Below, piece after piece: positions 54,009 to 63,495 of a DNA stretch of 64,000 nt; positions within the stretch are counted from its first letter, which is position 1; the number at the start of each line of letters is the position of its first letter. Where the stretch lies: positions 21,001 through 85,000 of the forward strand of contig CAJNDS010002224.1 of assembly GCA_905221605.1 (NCBI GenBank), read 5' to 3'. Below the pieces are notes generated by a model. It ran no database searches. It saw only the letters and a program-made list of their open reading frames with translations, and was not told the origin of the DNA. The position numbers and the translations under genes were made by a program. The stretch is from Symbiodinium natans (lineage: Eukaryota > Sar > Dinophyceae > Suessiales > Symbiodiniaceae).

Positions 54009-57000
54009 ATGAGTAAAAGGGAGGGCAAGCCAATGGAAGCCTACATGGATCCTGACCAGTACAAAAAGGCTCACATGACTCCAAAGACTGTGTCACCTGG
54101 ATACAGCAAGCTGTGCAAGTTCTTCAATCAGGGGAGGTGTCGCAATGGTGATGAGTGTTCCTATGAGCATCGCCGTTATGGTGAAGGTTGGCCAGGGGGT
54201 GGACCAACTGAGCCAAGGAGCAGCCAAAAACCTGGAGATGAGGATGGGAACATTGGTGACCCTCCTACAGAGGAAGGCACAGTGGATGAGGCACAGCAGG
54301 AGCGGGAGGATTCAGCCTTCCGGGCCAAGTACAACTTTGGTAAAGGTGCATCAAAGGGTGAGCCTACGTTGGGTGAGCCAAAAAGTCGGCTGTGTCTGTA
54401 TTACAATCAAGGTGGTTGTAAATATGGGACTACATGCAGGTATCTTCACAACGATGACATAGCATTGGAAGGGACTTGGGAACCCGGCAAAGCTTGGGAC
54501 AATGCTTCCAGGAAGGCACTAAGGGACGCGGGGTTCCACCATTGCTGTTTCGATTATTACCTCAGAGGACATTGCCGTAAGGGGTTAAATTCCTGCAGAT
54601 TTTCCCACGACGAGATGTCAGATGAGCGGCTGGCGCACCTGAAACACTTGGTACATGTGGCCAATCAGGTCCGGTTTGAAAAAGAGAGAGGATGGGAGAT
54701 TTCGGACAGGATTACTTTTCAGCCACCTGCGAGTGGGGGAGCTGAATCTTCATCATCCTCAGCACCAAAAGCGCTGCAAATGACCAATGTGTCACAAAAA
54801 GAAGGTGAAAAGGGTATCCTGGATGAAGCAGAAGATGATGAACAAAAGAATTCGGTGGCTGAGTCCACTGGTACTCGGCTTCAAAATCCAGAGGAGCCAA
54901 TTGAAAATTGGATGGCTCGCAACGAACACCTTTGGGTGTATACCCCTCATGTAAGTGAGGTGATGATTACACTTGGTGTGACCAACGTGTCGGACCTGCA
55001 AGAGTTCATCTTTGTGGAAGATTTGGTTGACAAAGGGATCAACAAAGTGACAGCATGCAAAATTCTGCAATTGGTGGGTGGTGTCCGATATCGTCCGGGG
55101 GGACCGGAAAAAGCAGTTCCTTCCGATGCATCTGTACGGGTACAACAATCTTCTGGGAGCAAGGAAGCTGGAAGAGAGGCGGTGCGAACCCTCGCTCAGG
55201 TGCGTGAAGCTGAAGGCTCCGGTGCAAAAACAATGCCGCGAGGCTCCTATCGGGAGCTTTTTGAGAAGGTTAAGTACCGTGACGCTTGGACGCTTGCGCA
55301 GAGGTCTCCGCTGTGCGTACAGAAGCTGCAGTTGGTGGGAGTTGGAATGCCGCCGGTGAACCCGCCAACAAAAAAATATCGGTCAAGATCAAACCCTGTA
55401 AAAAGGGGAAGGCCCTTGCTGGATAAAAAACAGGTGCGACAGGTGCCACGCTCTCGCTCACAACGGCGAGTGCAACCGGCGGAAGTGGTGGAAAAACCGA
55501 AACCACTGGAACTGAAGCCTCGTGGTGGGTTGTCGTATCGGTTCAGCAGAGCGTGGGCAGATGTGGTGGATGATGATGATCAGGCGGAGGCTTTGGTCTC
55601 TTATGCCGCTTCCTCAAGCGATTCAAGCGAGGAAGAGACCAATGCCGCGCAACGCATGAGGGAAATCTTTTTGCGAGAAAGGGATTCACAGAGAACTGCG
55701 ATTCGTGGCAATGTTCCGATAGTTGGTTCTTCAAGCCCCAATGATGGGCAGAAAAAATCGGTTCACCTTGGCGCAGGGCGCGACAAAGCGTCGCGGGGGG
55801 AGACCCGCCAAGAAGTGACTTCTCAAGTTTTTTCGCTACCACAACCTTCTCGTCGAACTGAACAGTCTCAAAAAAGAGCAAGGGATGGCTCAGTTATAGT
55901 TGGTTCGCTGGCGGTGGGCTCCACGGATGAGGTTTTACCTGGGCAAGGTGTTGCTGGACAGGTGAATGTATCTGAAAGCGCTCAAGTTCTTCCTGGGCAA
56001 GAAGTAGCTGGACAGGAGACGGTGCTGGAAGGAGCAGTGCAAATTTCTGGCGAGGAGACTGACCAAAAAGAAGGAGAAGGTGGGAGCAATGAACTCCGTG
56101 GTGATGGTGCGAAGACATTGGATGTTCGTCCGGTGAAGAAGGACCCTCAGCAATTGCTTGTTAAAGGCCTTCTGACTCGGATTTATTGGAAGGTTGCTGT
56201 CGGCAAGTTGCCTGTGGGGCAAAGGGACTGTCAGAAGGGGTCCAATAAGATGGATCGAAATTTGGTTATTAGCATGTCATCCGAGGGTGCAAGCGAACAG
56301 GATTTGAACCTGGCACTGGAGGACGATGCTGATCAGTCAATGGATGATGGTGCGATGGTGGTTATGGTGTATGATCCAGGAACGCTGATTCAGTCGCCAA
56401 CAACTGATTGGGTTATGCGTCGCGGTTTGACCGATCGTACCATCTGGCCGGCAATAGCGGCTGCGGCACAGAGGATATGTGCTGAAATGGTTCAAGTGGA
56501 TGAATTGAATGCCCAGCTAGGGACTGGGACACTCCTTTTTCAAAGGAGAAATCAAGGACATTATGGTGATTTGCATCATTCGTTCCATGACAATCCGTGC
56601 TTGCCGGTGGTGGGAAATTATCCTCTTTCGGTGATGGGTGCATTGCTATCTCCTGGACTGGAAGGGGAATTCAGAAATACTGATAAGTTTGGAACTGCTA
56701 TGGAGGCAATTGCCTACGATTGGAGCCGCAGTCCAGGCATGGAAGTTCACGTCGAACTTATGGCAAGGGTAGCCAAATTGGTTGCTCCGTTCCTTACCCT
56801 AGGAGGCCAAGGGTCAGTGGTGAATTTGGAATTTCTCTGGCAGCGCGGGAAGGCCCAATTGATGGAGTTCCTTCAGGCGGCGACATGCGCGCTGATCAAT
56901 TGGAGGTTCTCTGGAAAAGGATGGACGACGATGCGGATGAAGAAGTGGATCCTTCGACAGCGGTGCTGGAAGTTCTGGGACCGGAGGATGCGGTACTTGA

Positions 57001-57410
57001 TCAAGGGAACAATGAATCCCTTATTCCCATTGAAGATGCTGGAGGTGAGACAATTGGTGACACTGGAAGAGATGGCAAAGCGCCAGAAGTTTCTCCGGAA
57101 GAGGAGACATCCAGTGGGTCGTCAAGACTGGCTGGCACAAGGATTTTCTTGTGGACAGTGTACTCTCGTGTTGCTTCCAACTGGGATTTCTCTACGCAGG
57201 ACCGCACTACTTGTAAGATCTTTGACAGCACAAAGGGGTATCCTGGTGAAGGACCAGACCATGGTGGCAATCTTTCCTCTAAGAGGAACTTACCCTGGAT
57301 CTCGGAAGACTACCTCGACGAAGTGGTGTCAAAAAAGATGGAAAGGTCTTCAGATATGGATGGGTTGGATGGGTTTGTTCCGGAAAGTGAGGGACAGTTG
57401 GAAAAGGTAG
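54009..57410 (+). CDS. Element 2 protein B: three CCCH zinc fingers
   Basis: The frame is open from 53943; 54009 is its first ATG. CCCH fingers begin at C codons 54114 (CX7CX5CX3H), 54393 (CX7CX5CX3H) and 54546 (CX8CX6CX3H); these typically bind single-stranded RNA. A helical stretch at about 54905-55085 (HLWVYTPHVSEVMITLGV, then KILQLVGG) could be SAM-like, which is uncertain. The middle is basic and Ser/Arg-rich. After about 56870 the text becomes implausible (runs of Trp, Arg, Met) while the overlapping frame -1 to it becomes plausible, so the functional part probably ends there and continues as protein C. Family not identified beyond the fingers. Confidence 0.65.
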   Translation: MSKREGKPMEAYMDPDQYKKAHMTPKTVSPGYSKLCKFFNQGRCRNGDECSYEHRRYGEGWPGGGPTEPRSSQKPGDEDGNIGDPPTEEGTVDEAQQEREDSAFRAKYNFGKGASKGEPTLGEPKSRLCLYYNQGGCKYGTTCRYLHNDDIALEGTWEPGKAWDNASRKALRDAGFHHCCFDYYLRGHCRKGLNSCRFSHDEMSDERLAHLKHLVHVANQVRFEKERGWEISDRITFQPPASGGAESSSSSAPKALQMTNVSQKEGEKGILDEAEDDEQKNSVAESTGTRLQNPEEPIENWMARNEHLWVYTPHVSEVMITLGVTNVSDLQEFIFVEDLVDKGINKVTACKILQLVGGVRYRPGGPEKAVPSDASVRVQQSSGSKEAGREAVRTLAQVREAEGSGAKTMPRGSYRELFEKVKYRDAWTLAQRSPLCVQKLQLVGVGMPPVNPPTKKYRSRSNPVKRGRPLLDKKQVRQVPRSRSQRRVQPAEVVEKPKPLELKPRGGLSYRFSRAWADVVDDDDQAEALVSYAASSSDSSEEETNAAQRMREIFLRERDSQRTAIRGNVPIVGSSSPNDGQKKSVHLGAGRDKASRGETRQEVTSQVFSLPQPSRRTEQSQKRARDGSVIVGSLAVGSTDEVLPGQGVAGQVNVSESAQVLPGQEVAGQETVLEGAVQISGEETDQKEGEGGSNELRGDGAKTLDVRPVKKDPQQLLVKGLLTRIYWKVAVGKLPVGQRDCQKGSNKMDRNLVISMSSEGASEQDLNLALEDDADQSMDDGAMVVMVYDPGTLIQSPTTDWVMRRGLTDRTIWPAIAAAAQRICAEMVQVDELNAQLGTGTLLFQRRNQGHYGDLHHSFHDNPCLPVVGNYPLSVMGALLSPGLEGEFRNTDKFGTAMEAIAYDWSRSPGMEVHVELMARVAKLVAPFLTLGGQGSVVNLEFLWQRGKAQLMEFLQAATCALINWRFSGKGWTTMRMKKWILRQRCWKFWDRRMRYLIKGTMNPLFPLKMLEVRQLVTLEEMAKRQKFLRKRRHPVGRQDWLAQGFSCGQCTLVLLPTGISLRRTALLVRSLTAQRGILVKDQTMVAIFPLRGTYPGSRKTTSTKWCQKRWKGLQIWMGWMGLFRKVRDSWKR

Positions 57411-59050
57411 AGGTGGAGAACGTTACTGCCTCTAGAATTCTTATGGCTCTTTGGAAGAAGGGATATAGAGCTGGGTATAGGAGGTTGTGTCGTTTGAACG
57501 TATCTGGATGCAAGGTTGGAGCAATGAAACGTCCAATCAAAAGGGTGCAGAAGATCGGCACTAGGAAGGCCTTCATGAAAATGTTCAATGTTTTTGGATC
57601 GTCTCAGCGTGGCTCAGGAGCTGGCGGAAAACCAATCATGAAGGTGGTAGGACCAAGGCCAGGTTTTCCAGCTGTACTCCAAGCATCAAATACTGATAGC
57701 ACCTTGGGTGAAGGGAGCAGTTCTCAGGTACATGGCAATGTTCATGTAGAGCAGAATCGCCCTATGGACCGGTACGAGGCGGAGCGCTTGGAGAAGAGGA
57801 AGAAAGGCTTCTGCTATTGGTTCAGCAGGGGAAAAGATCGCTGCAAATTTGGTGAAGACTGCAAATTCATCCATTCAGAAGATGATGTGGTGCTGCATTC
57901 GTATTGGTGCAAATACTATGTGGCGGGGAGACCCTGCTTCGCTGGAAAGGAGTGTGCGTTCTCACATGACGCAACTGGAGTAAGGTGTATCCAGTTTGCT
58001 CAGTCTGGGAAGTGTCGTTATGGGGACAGGTGTGTCTTTGAGCATGGTGATCCGCTGGATGAACAGAGGCCAAGGTCTCCAAGGACGCCCCCAAGGGACG
58101 GCCCAAGGAGAAGTTCTGGTGCAAAAGGTGGAGAAAAGGAGATCTCTCCTGAACAGTTCGATGATGGTGAGGAGGATTTCATGGTTTATGACGATGATAC
58201 CAAAATGGCGGAACTGTTGATGGAGGCGATTTCATTTCTGTCCAATGGCAAGTCAGATTTGGCTCGAGCAGAGGCGGACCCACTGTTCAAACTCCTGAAG
58301 TTCAATGGAGATGCTGACCAGATGGATAGAGAATGGGTTTCGTGGACCACTGGTATGTTGTCCGTGCTGGAACTTCACGAAGTAGTGAAGTCGTATAAGG
58401 TTTCGCTCGCGGAGGTGGAAGAATGGGTCAATGACCTGAGGATATGGTTCGAGCGAGCCAACGTGGGAGAAGAGAAAGTTCCCAAAAGGGGCAAAAAGAG
58501 GTCCCTAGAAAGGGAGTCCAGCAAGGATATTCCTGCCGAAAAGGAGGTGGTTGAGACTTCGGAGACGGAGGTTGCCGTTGAGGAGGAGGTGAAAAAGGTC
58601 AAAAAGAAGAGGAAAACTGCAGCTATCGAAGATCCTTACACTCTCCTGGTTCCAAAGCCGAAGAAGATGCCTGCGAACATTGAGAAGGGTGGATCATCAT
58701 CCAATGCGGTGGTTTCTGCAGGGGAAAAAGCCTCGAAAATGCGCACAAAGTCAAACGTCGTTGGAAAGACGAAGAAGAAGGAGAAAAGTCAGAGCCCCAA
58801 GAAGGACGAGGTGGTAGTGGTGAAAGGTCCTGAGGAAAAGGATCGTTCCTCTGATGTGGATGCGCAAGCGTCTACCACTGTGGATGCAGAGCTGGGTCAA
58901 TCTTGCCAAGCGATTGAGGACGCAAAGAGAGAAGGATTGGTATCCTCAATTCAAAGGTGCGTGCAGGATCCTGTTCTTACAGTTTCGGACCTAGAGTATA
59001 TTCTGCTGCAACTTCACCTCAGTATTGCTAACCACCGAAAAAAGAAGTGA
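56885..59050 (+). CDS. Element 2 protein C: three CCCH fingers, basic tail
   Basis: 721 residues from ATG 56885, the first in a frame that is open further upstream (from before 56720). CCCH fingers begin at C codons 57812 (CX9CX5CX3H), 57908 (CX8CX5CX3H) and 57986 (CX8CX5CX3H), close together as in tandem RNA-binding arrays. Downstream is an acidic helical region and a Lys-rich tail with KKVKKKRK, a likely nuclear-localisation-type motif. The frame is the same phase as protein A. The most economical view is that A, B and C are parts of one ancestral frame of about 2600 codons now split by one stop and two frame changes. Confidence 0.65.
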   Translation: MRADQLEVLWKRMDDDADEEVDPSTAVLEVLGPEDAVLDQGNNESLIPIEDAGGETIGDTGRDGKAPEVSPEEETSSGSSRLAGTRIFLWTVYSRVASNWDFSTQDRTTCKIFDSTKGYPGEGPDHGGNLSSKRNLPWISEDYLDEVVSKKMERSSDMDGLDGFVPESEGQLEKVEVENVTASRILMALWKKGYRAGYRRLCRLNVSGCKVGAMKRPIKRVQKIGTRKAFMKMFNVFGSSQRGSGAGGKPIMKVVGPRPGFPAVLQASNTDSTLGEGSSSQVHGNVHVEQNRPMDRYEAERLEKRKKGFCYWFSRGKDRCKFGEDCKFIHSEDDVVLHSYWCKYYVAGRPCFAGKECAFSHDATGVRCIQFAQSGKCRYGDRCVFEHGDPLDEQRPRSPRTPPRDGPRRSSGAKGGEKEISPEQFDDGEEDFMVYDDDTKMAELLMEAISFLSNGKSDLARAEADPLFKLLKFNGDADQMDREWVSWTTGMLSVLELHEVVKSYKVSLAEVEEWVNDLRIWFERANVGEEKVPKRGKKRSLERESSKDIPAEKEVVETSETEVAVEEEVKKVKKKRKTAAIEDPYTLLVPKPKKMPANIEKGGSSSNAVVSAGEKASKMRTKSNVVGKTKKKEKSQSPKKDEVVVVKGPEEKDRSSDVDAQASTTVDAELGQSCQAIEDAKREGLVSSIQRCVQDPVLTVSDLEYILLQLHLSIANHRKKK

Positions 59051-59410
59051 CTGGATGGTATGGATGAAGGGATGGTTTTTCTCTTTCTGGAGACAGGTGC
59101 GCTGGATCAGCCAATGTGCTGAAAATGTGGTGGTTACTATTAAGGGTATGGAAATCCCTGATAGTAGAAGTCAGTAGCTTTTCGCGTAGCGAAGACCACG
59201 GTTTGTGGTGAAGAAGGCCGAAGAGTCTTCAATGAAAAGAGGATCATGGTGGAAAAAAATTCTCTGTGGTTAGTGGGTTTAGCCAATGTGCTATAATTTC
59301 GTCCTGGATGACGTAAAACCATATTATGCATTTCAAGCAGCTGGCTGCTGCCCTAATGGCAGTTTTTGGCCAAAGATCTGCACCTCCAATGTGTCCTAGG
59401 AAATCCTAGG
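59051..59410 (+). other. Element 2 3' untranslated region
   Basis: 360 bp between the last stop and the purine tract. No frame of note. Contains the imperfect repeat GGTGGTTAC/GTGGTTAG and nothing recognised as a terminator. Confidence 0.6.
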
Positions 59411-59420
59411 ACAGGGGGAG
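59411..59420 (+). promoter_or_regulatory. Element 2 polypurine tract
   Basis: ACAGGGGGAG abuts the 3' LTR; it shares GGGGGAG with element 1. Confidence 0.8.
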
Positions 59421-59710
59421 TGCGGAGCTGCAGCTGGTATTGTAGAAAGGAGTTAGTGTTGGGAGTGGAAGGGTCAACGTACCCGGAAATCTTTTGTGGC
59501 TCAAGGATGGCCAGTCCGTCCAAAGAAAAAAGTCCGTGTTTGGGAGTGAGGGTTGGGTTAGTGCCCCTCTACTTGTGTAAGGGTGCCCCTTCCTTTGACC
59601 TGGTGAACTTTAACCCTGTGGGTTTGTCTTTCTGGTTCGTTCTGGGAAATTCATTCAGGCAACTGTTGGGGGTTGATACCCTGGTTAATCCCCTTTCGGT
59701 TGCCCCCGTA
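59421..59710 (+). repeat. Element 2 3' LTR
   Basis: 289 of 290 positions match the 5' LTR. Directly preceded by ACAGGGGGAG and followed by CCCTA of a telomere-like array. Confidence 0.95.
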
Positions 59711-59715
59711 CCCTA

Positions 59716-60082
59716 AACCCTAAACCCTAAACCCTAAACCCTAAACCCTAAACCCTAAACCCTAAACCCTTAAGAACCTATAATTGTCGGACTTTTTTGG
59801 GGTTGAGGGTTTGGGGTTTAGGCTGCTTGGGTGGACCTTTGCCTATCCCAACCCTCTGAGTGGAGCTTTCCACAACACACACAGGCTCCGAATACCAAAA
59901 ACAAAACCAACCCTAAACCCTTCTAAACCCTAAACCCTAAACCCCAAACCCTAAACCCTAAGCCTTAAACCCCAACTCCTGCTCTAAACCCGGAGGATGG
60001 TGGGCATTAGAGGTCTGGGGTTTAGGGTCTCAGGGTTTAGGGCTTTTTGAAGGTTAAAGGTTTTAGGGTTTAGGGTTTAAGG
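59716..60082. repeat. Telomere-like spacer between elements 2 and 3
   Basis: CCCTAAA units up to 59770, a scrambled stretch, more CCCTAAA at 59925-59965, then TTTAGGG at 60060-60087. Element 3 begins directly in the last array. Confidence 0.9.
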
Positions 60083-60087
60083 TTTAG

Positions 60088-60381
60088 TGCTGAAACGCCT
60101 TCTTGTACATGTCCGTATACCTCTGCAGTAGTTAGTTGTACCACTTGTTTTCCCTGTTGCTGTTAGGCTCCCGAAGGTCTTGAGCAACACGTTTAACACA
60201 TCATGTACAGTAACGCATTTTAGGTGCTAAGCCCTATAGTAGCATCATGACTTTTGGTTTGTTGCTTGGCGTGTAAAAGATCTCCGCGTTTGTGTGCCTC
60301 AGCAATGGATGGGAGTTCTGGGACGGGGGAAATGCGCACTCCACTCGTTGCTATCTCTCAGCCTGCTGGGTCACACCAGCA
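60088..60381 (+). repeat. Element 3 5' LTR
   Basis: 294 bp, TGCTGAAACG...CACACCAGCA. It contains the gag start codon at 60305, so the LTR is partly coding. Confidence 0.95.
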
Positions 60382-63286
60382 GGTTATGAGCCCAACGCTT
60401 GGGCAAGGGCACTATGGCACACTGGGCAACATGCCATCCCCACCACCCGGGAGGGATGGTCACCCAGGTTCACAGGATGCAACGCAAACACCTGCACAAG
60501 TGCACGCCGCAGGTGGAGTGGGCTTTGCATCGGATATGGCTGCGGGAAGGGCATCTGGAGGTGGGGACCCAGCAGAAGGCACACCCCAGGTGTCGACCAC
60601 CACTGATGGTGGGATTGCAAGTGCACCCCGAAGTGCACTACCACGAAGCATAGCTCCAGGCGGAAGCCCAGGACCAGAGGCCAACGCCAGCGCACATCAA
60701 GCCGCATCAAGTGAGGCCCGTCCGGCTACGGATTTGAGCGGGGGTGGAGTGTTGGGGGGTATAAGGTCAGCTGGGGAGACCGTGGGAGCAGAGGGGTTTG
60801 TTACTCCGAGGTCACAGCAGGGATTGCCTACCATCGCCGAAATGGTTGAGGGGTTTCCTGCAACCGGCTTTCGAATTATGTCGAGGGTTGGAGAGTTTTT
60901 TCAGGTGGCTAGGACTGAGGTGCTTCCGGTTGTGCCGTCAGTTGAGCAGCAAGCCACCCCGCCAAGAAGTGCGATGCACGCGCGTGCAGGCCCTTTGGCC
61001 TTGGGAGATGGGAGTGTGGGTTCGCAGACAGGTTCCCCGCCGCAGGTGGTGGGTTCACGCAGCACCCCCACTTCATTTGCCCCGGGCCCCGGAAGGGAGA
61101 CCCCGTTGCTCAATGCAGAGATGTTGCAGCGCATGCAAACGTTAGAGCATAGGGCCCCATTGTTTTACCCTAGCCAACCCGTAGTTTCTGACAGACCTCA
61201 AAGTGGCACAGATTCCACATCAATCCCTCAAGAGGTCATCCAGGCAGAGGTTGCTAGGCAACTGGCCGTTTTGGACCAGCGCGCTACAGCGCGGGAGTTA
61301 GAGATTGCAGCGCAGGAGCTAGAGATTCAAAGGCTCAGGCAGCAGATTGCAGAGGCCAACGCTCACAGGGAGCAGGCGTTGAGGGCTGCAGCACTTTCGA
61401 GCGCCCAGTCCACTGCACGTGTCCCGGTGCAGCCTCCGCAGGTTGCAATGCAGTCTCAGCTGTCTCAGGCTTCTGTGCCCAACATGTCTCATGCACAAGG
61501 TGTTGCATCTCAAGCGGTGGATGCCAGTAGGAGTGTGGCGCCCGCTTTTCAGGCTACATCTTTTCCGGGTTTGTTGTCGAGTTTATGGTCCGGGTTAGGA
61601 GGTTCGCGTAGGTCCGCCAGGGATGCCAGCTCTCCTCCACCCGGAAGGGCTGGAACTGTGCAAGCGGATCTTCCCGCGCAGGTGCCACAGGTGCAAGGTG
61701 CACAGGTGCCCGCGTCACCACCCGGAGGGGTTGGTGCCTATGCACAGGGGCCACACGCGCAGGCCTCAGGTACGCAGGTGCCGCCAGCCGCAGCTCCAGG
61801 AGGAGCAGCTTACAGTGCAACGCAAGGCCTGCCTCAGGTTCCACCGCCGCCAGGTTTGCAAGGAGGCTCAGTTCCAGGAGGAGCGGTTCCCGCGCTGCCC
61901 GGGGGAACTCATGGCCTTGCTTCAGGTAGCCCAGCGTTGGATGCATTGTTCTTAGGGATGCAACAGCTGCAAAGCGTACAGTTGCAGCAGCTCCGGAGTC
62001 AGGATAGTGACGCTCCTGAAGTTGTAAAGCCCGGAGCCGCAGATTTGCCCAAGTTAGCCGCTCCAGATCCCTCAACAGGTTCCCTAGATTTCCAGGCTTG
62101 GCTGCAGTTGGTAGGTGGATTGATGGGTGATCTTTCGGACACTTCGGGTTCATGGTGGGCAGCTGTTTTGCAGGTGAGCCGTGATGCCTATGAGAGGTGG
62201 GTAGTGTCAAGTCCCATTGAGCGCCTGCGCATACAGCCAGATGATAGGCCCGAGTTGGTCGAGGGTAAATGGAGTAGGGTGAATGCCAGAGCGTGCGTGA
62301 TGCTGTTGGGTGCCCTGCATGAAACCGTTAAGTCGGACCTCATAGCCCGTAAAACCACCCAGGTTGCGTCGCAAATCTTGTTCAGGTTGCACGCTCAGTA
62401 CCTCCCGGGAGGGACGGCCGAGAGGACCTTGGTGTTGAGCAATCTGCAACATCCCACGGAAGTGGAAGATGCAGCGTCAGGTGTGTTGGCTTTGAGAGCT
62501 TGGGGTCGGTGGTATCAGCGTTGCGTCGATTGCGGTATGAATTTGCCTGATCCCATGGTCTTGGTAAGCGCTCTTACCTCAATGACCAAGCCAGTGCTCC
62601 GGGGAGAGCCGGAAGTGACTTGGCGCACGGAGCTCGTGAAAAGCACGTTGCAGCTCCACGGGCGCCCCTCGGAAGAGGCGGTCAGGACCTACCACAGGCA
62701 TCTGTTGGCAGAGTTTGAGACGCTAGCTGGAGCAACGGTGCCAGTGAAACCTGACGATGCCCACGCCCTACAGCTCAAGGCCGTGAGCGCAAATGAACGA
62801 GGCGAACCTGCCACTGGGGCGGCGGGCAAACCGTGCAAGTTCTTCCTTTCGTCTAAGGGTTGCAAGTTTGGCCCAAAGTGCCGATACCAGCATTCCATGA
62901 GCGAGCTATCCTATGCTGGGCGTGCGCGGAAGTGCCTGAATTGCGGCTCGGAAGCGCATCGCGCCAAGGATTGCGCTGCAGGCAAATCCCCCAAGCCGTA
63001 TGCGCAGGCCCAACAATGTCAGGCACCGGCGTCCATACAGGAGCCAGCTGCCCCCGCCGCGCCATCATCCACGTCATCCACGTCTCAACCAATTGTGCCC
63101 GCAACTCCAGTGAACATGAACATGGTAGCATTCATGCAAGAGGCACTCAAGGCCATCAGGCAGGTGGAGACCAACATGGCAGCAGAAGCCCACGCCGCAA
63201 GCGCAGCAGCAAAGGACTCGGCCACCAGGCCAGGAGGAGAAGGCGAAGCTGACCTGCGAAGCTCGGCAGGGCGACCGCCGCCCTGA
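60305..63286 (+). CDS. gag: Gag protein of element 3
   Basis: 993 residues from ATG 60305, chosen because upstream codons in the open frame contain no other ATG. The start lies within the LTR. An N-terminal Pro/Gly/Ala-rich part is followed by a coiled coil at about residues 310-370 (ARELEIAAQELEIQRLRQQI), a Gln/Pro/Gly-rich linker, and a capsid-like region beginning ADLPKLAAPDPSTG. This region shares an order of motifs with element 1 Gag (DLPKLAA, then a W..ER block, then PGGTAER with a following leucine-rich helix). A CCCH finger (CX8CX5CX3H) starts at C844 and a CCHC knuckle (CX2CX4HX4C) at C877. It would assemble particles and bind element RNA. No protease or polymerase follows. Confidence 0.9.
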   Translation: MDGSSGTGEMRTPLVAISQPAGSHQQVMSPTLGQGHYGTLGNMPSPPPGRDGHPGSQDATQTPAQVHAAGGVGFASDMAAGRASGGGDPAEGTPQVSTTTDGGIASAPRSALPRSIAPGGSPGPEANASAHQAASSEARPATDLSGGGVLGGIRSAGETVGAEGFVTPRSQQGLPTIAEMVEGFPATGFRIMSRVGEFFQVARTEVLPVVPSVEQQATPPRSAMHARAGPLALGDGSVGSQTGSPPQVVGSRSTPTSFAPGPGRETPLLNAEMLQRMQTLEHRAPLFYPSQPVVSDRPQSGTDSTSIPQEVIQAEVARQLAVLDQRATARELEIAAQELEIQRLRQQIAEANAHREQALRAAALSSAQSTARVPVQPPQVAMQSQLSQASVPNMSHAQGVASQAVDASRSVAPAFQATSFPGLLSSLWSGLGGSRRSARDASSPPPGRAGTVQADLPAQVPQVQGAQVPASPPGGVGAYAQGPHAQASGTQVPPAAAPGGAAYSATQGLPQVPPPPGLQGGSVPGGAVPALPGGTHGLASGSPALDALFLGMQQLQSVQLQQLRSQDSDAPEVVKPGAADLPKLAAPDPSTGSLDFQAWLQLVGGLMGDLSDTSGSWWAAVLQVSRDAYERWVVSSPIERLRIQPDDRPELVEGKWSRVNARACVMLLGALHETVKSDLIARKTTQVASQILFRLHAQYLPGGTAERTLVLSNLQHPTEVEDAASGVLALRAWGRWYQRCVDCGMNLPDPMVLVSALTSMTKPVLRGEPEVTWRTELVKSTLQLHGRPSEEAVRTYHRHLLAEFETLAGATVPVKPDDAHALQLKAVSANERGEPATGAAGKPCKFFLSSKGCKFGPKCRYQHSMSELSYAGRARKCLNCGSEAHRAKDCAAGKSPKPYAQAQQCQAPASIQEPAAPAAPSSTSSTSQPIVPATPVNMNMVAFMQEALKAIRQVETNMAAEAHAASAAAKDSATRPGGEGEADLRSSAGRPPP
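60382..60393 (+). promoter_or_regulatory. Element 3 primer-binding site, inside the gag frame
   Basis: GGTTATGAGCCC, complementary to the anticodon arm of initiator tRNA-Met, abuts the LTR. The gag frame reads through it as (Q)VMSPT, so its ATG, the complement of the CAU anticodon, is an in-frame methionine and a possible alternative start. Confidence 0.85.
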
Positions 63287-63485
63287 CGGGCAGGATGCGC
63301 AATGCATCGCACACCCTTGCCAATTTTGCCTTCCTTTTGCCAGAGGTGCCCTGAGAGCCCTCACAGTGAGGCCAGCCGGCCAGCATACAGCCACTGCAAC
63401 TTTGCTGTAGGTAGGAGTTTGGAACTCCTCCCGGAAGGGAAGGACATGTACAGTTTTGTTTGTCGTGCTCTCCTAGCGAAGGCAC
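63287..63485 (+). other. Element 3 3' untranslated region
   Basis: About 200 bp after the gag stop with no frame or motif of note. Confidence 0.6.
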
Positions 63486-63495
63486 GAAGGAGGAG
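63486..63495 (+). promoter_or_regulatory. Element 3 polypurine tract
   Basis: GAAGGAGGAG directly before the 3' LTR. Confidence 0.8.

Larger units (their letters stand above)
50870..59710 (+). mobile_element. Element 2: large non-autonomous LTR element carrying RNA-binding-type genes
   Basis: 8841 bp with 290-bp LTRs (50870-51159 and 59421-59710; one difference, A at 50945 versus G at 59496), a primer-binding site at 51160-51171, a purine tract at 59411-59420 and target duplication CCCTA at 50865-50869 and 59711-59715. LTRs start TG and end TA, as in element 1. The interior encodes no protease, integrase, RT or RNase H. Instead it has long frames with WW, S1-like, MLLE and CCCH motifs. By structure it fits the large-retrotransposon-derivative class, which depends on enzymes from another element; element 1 is a candidate supplier by primer-site type. 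Confidence 0.9.
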
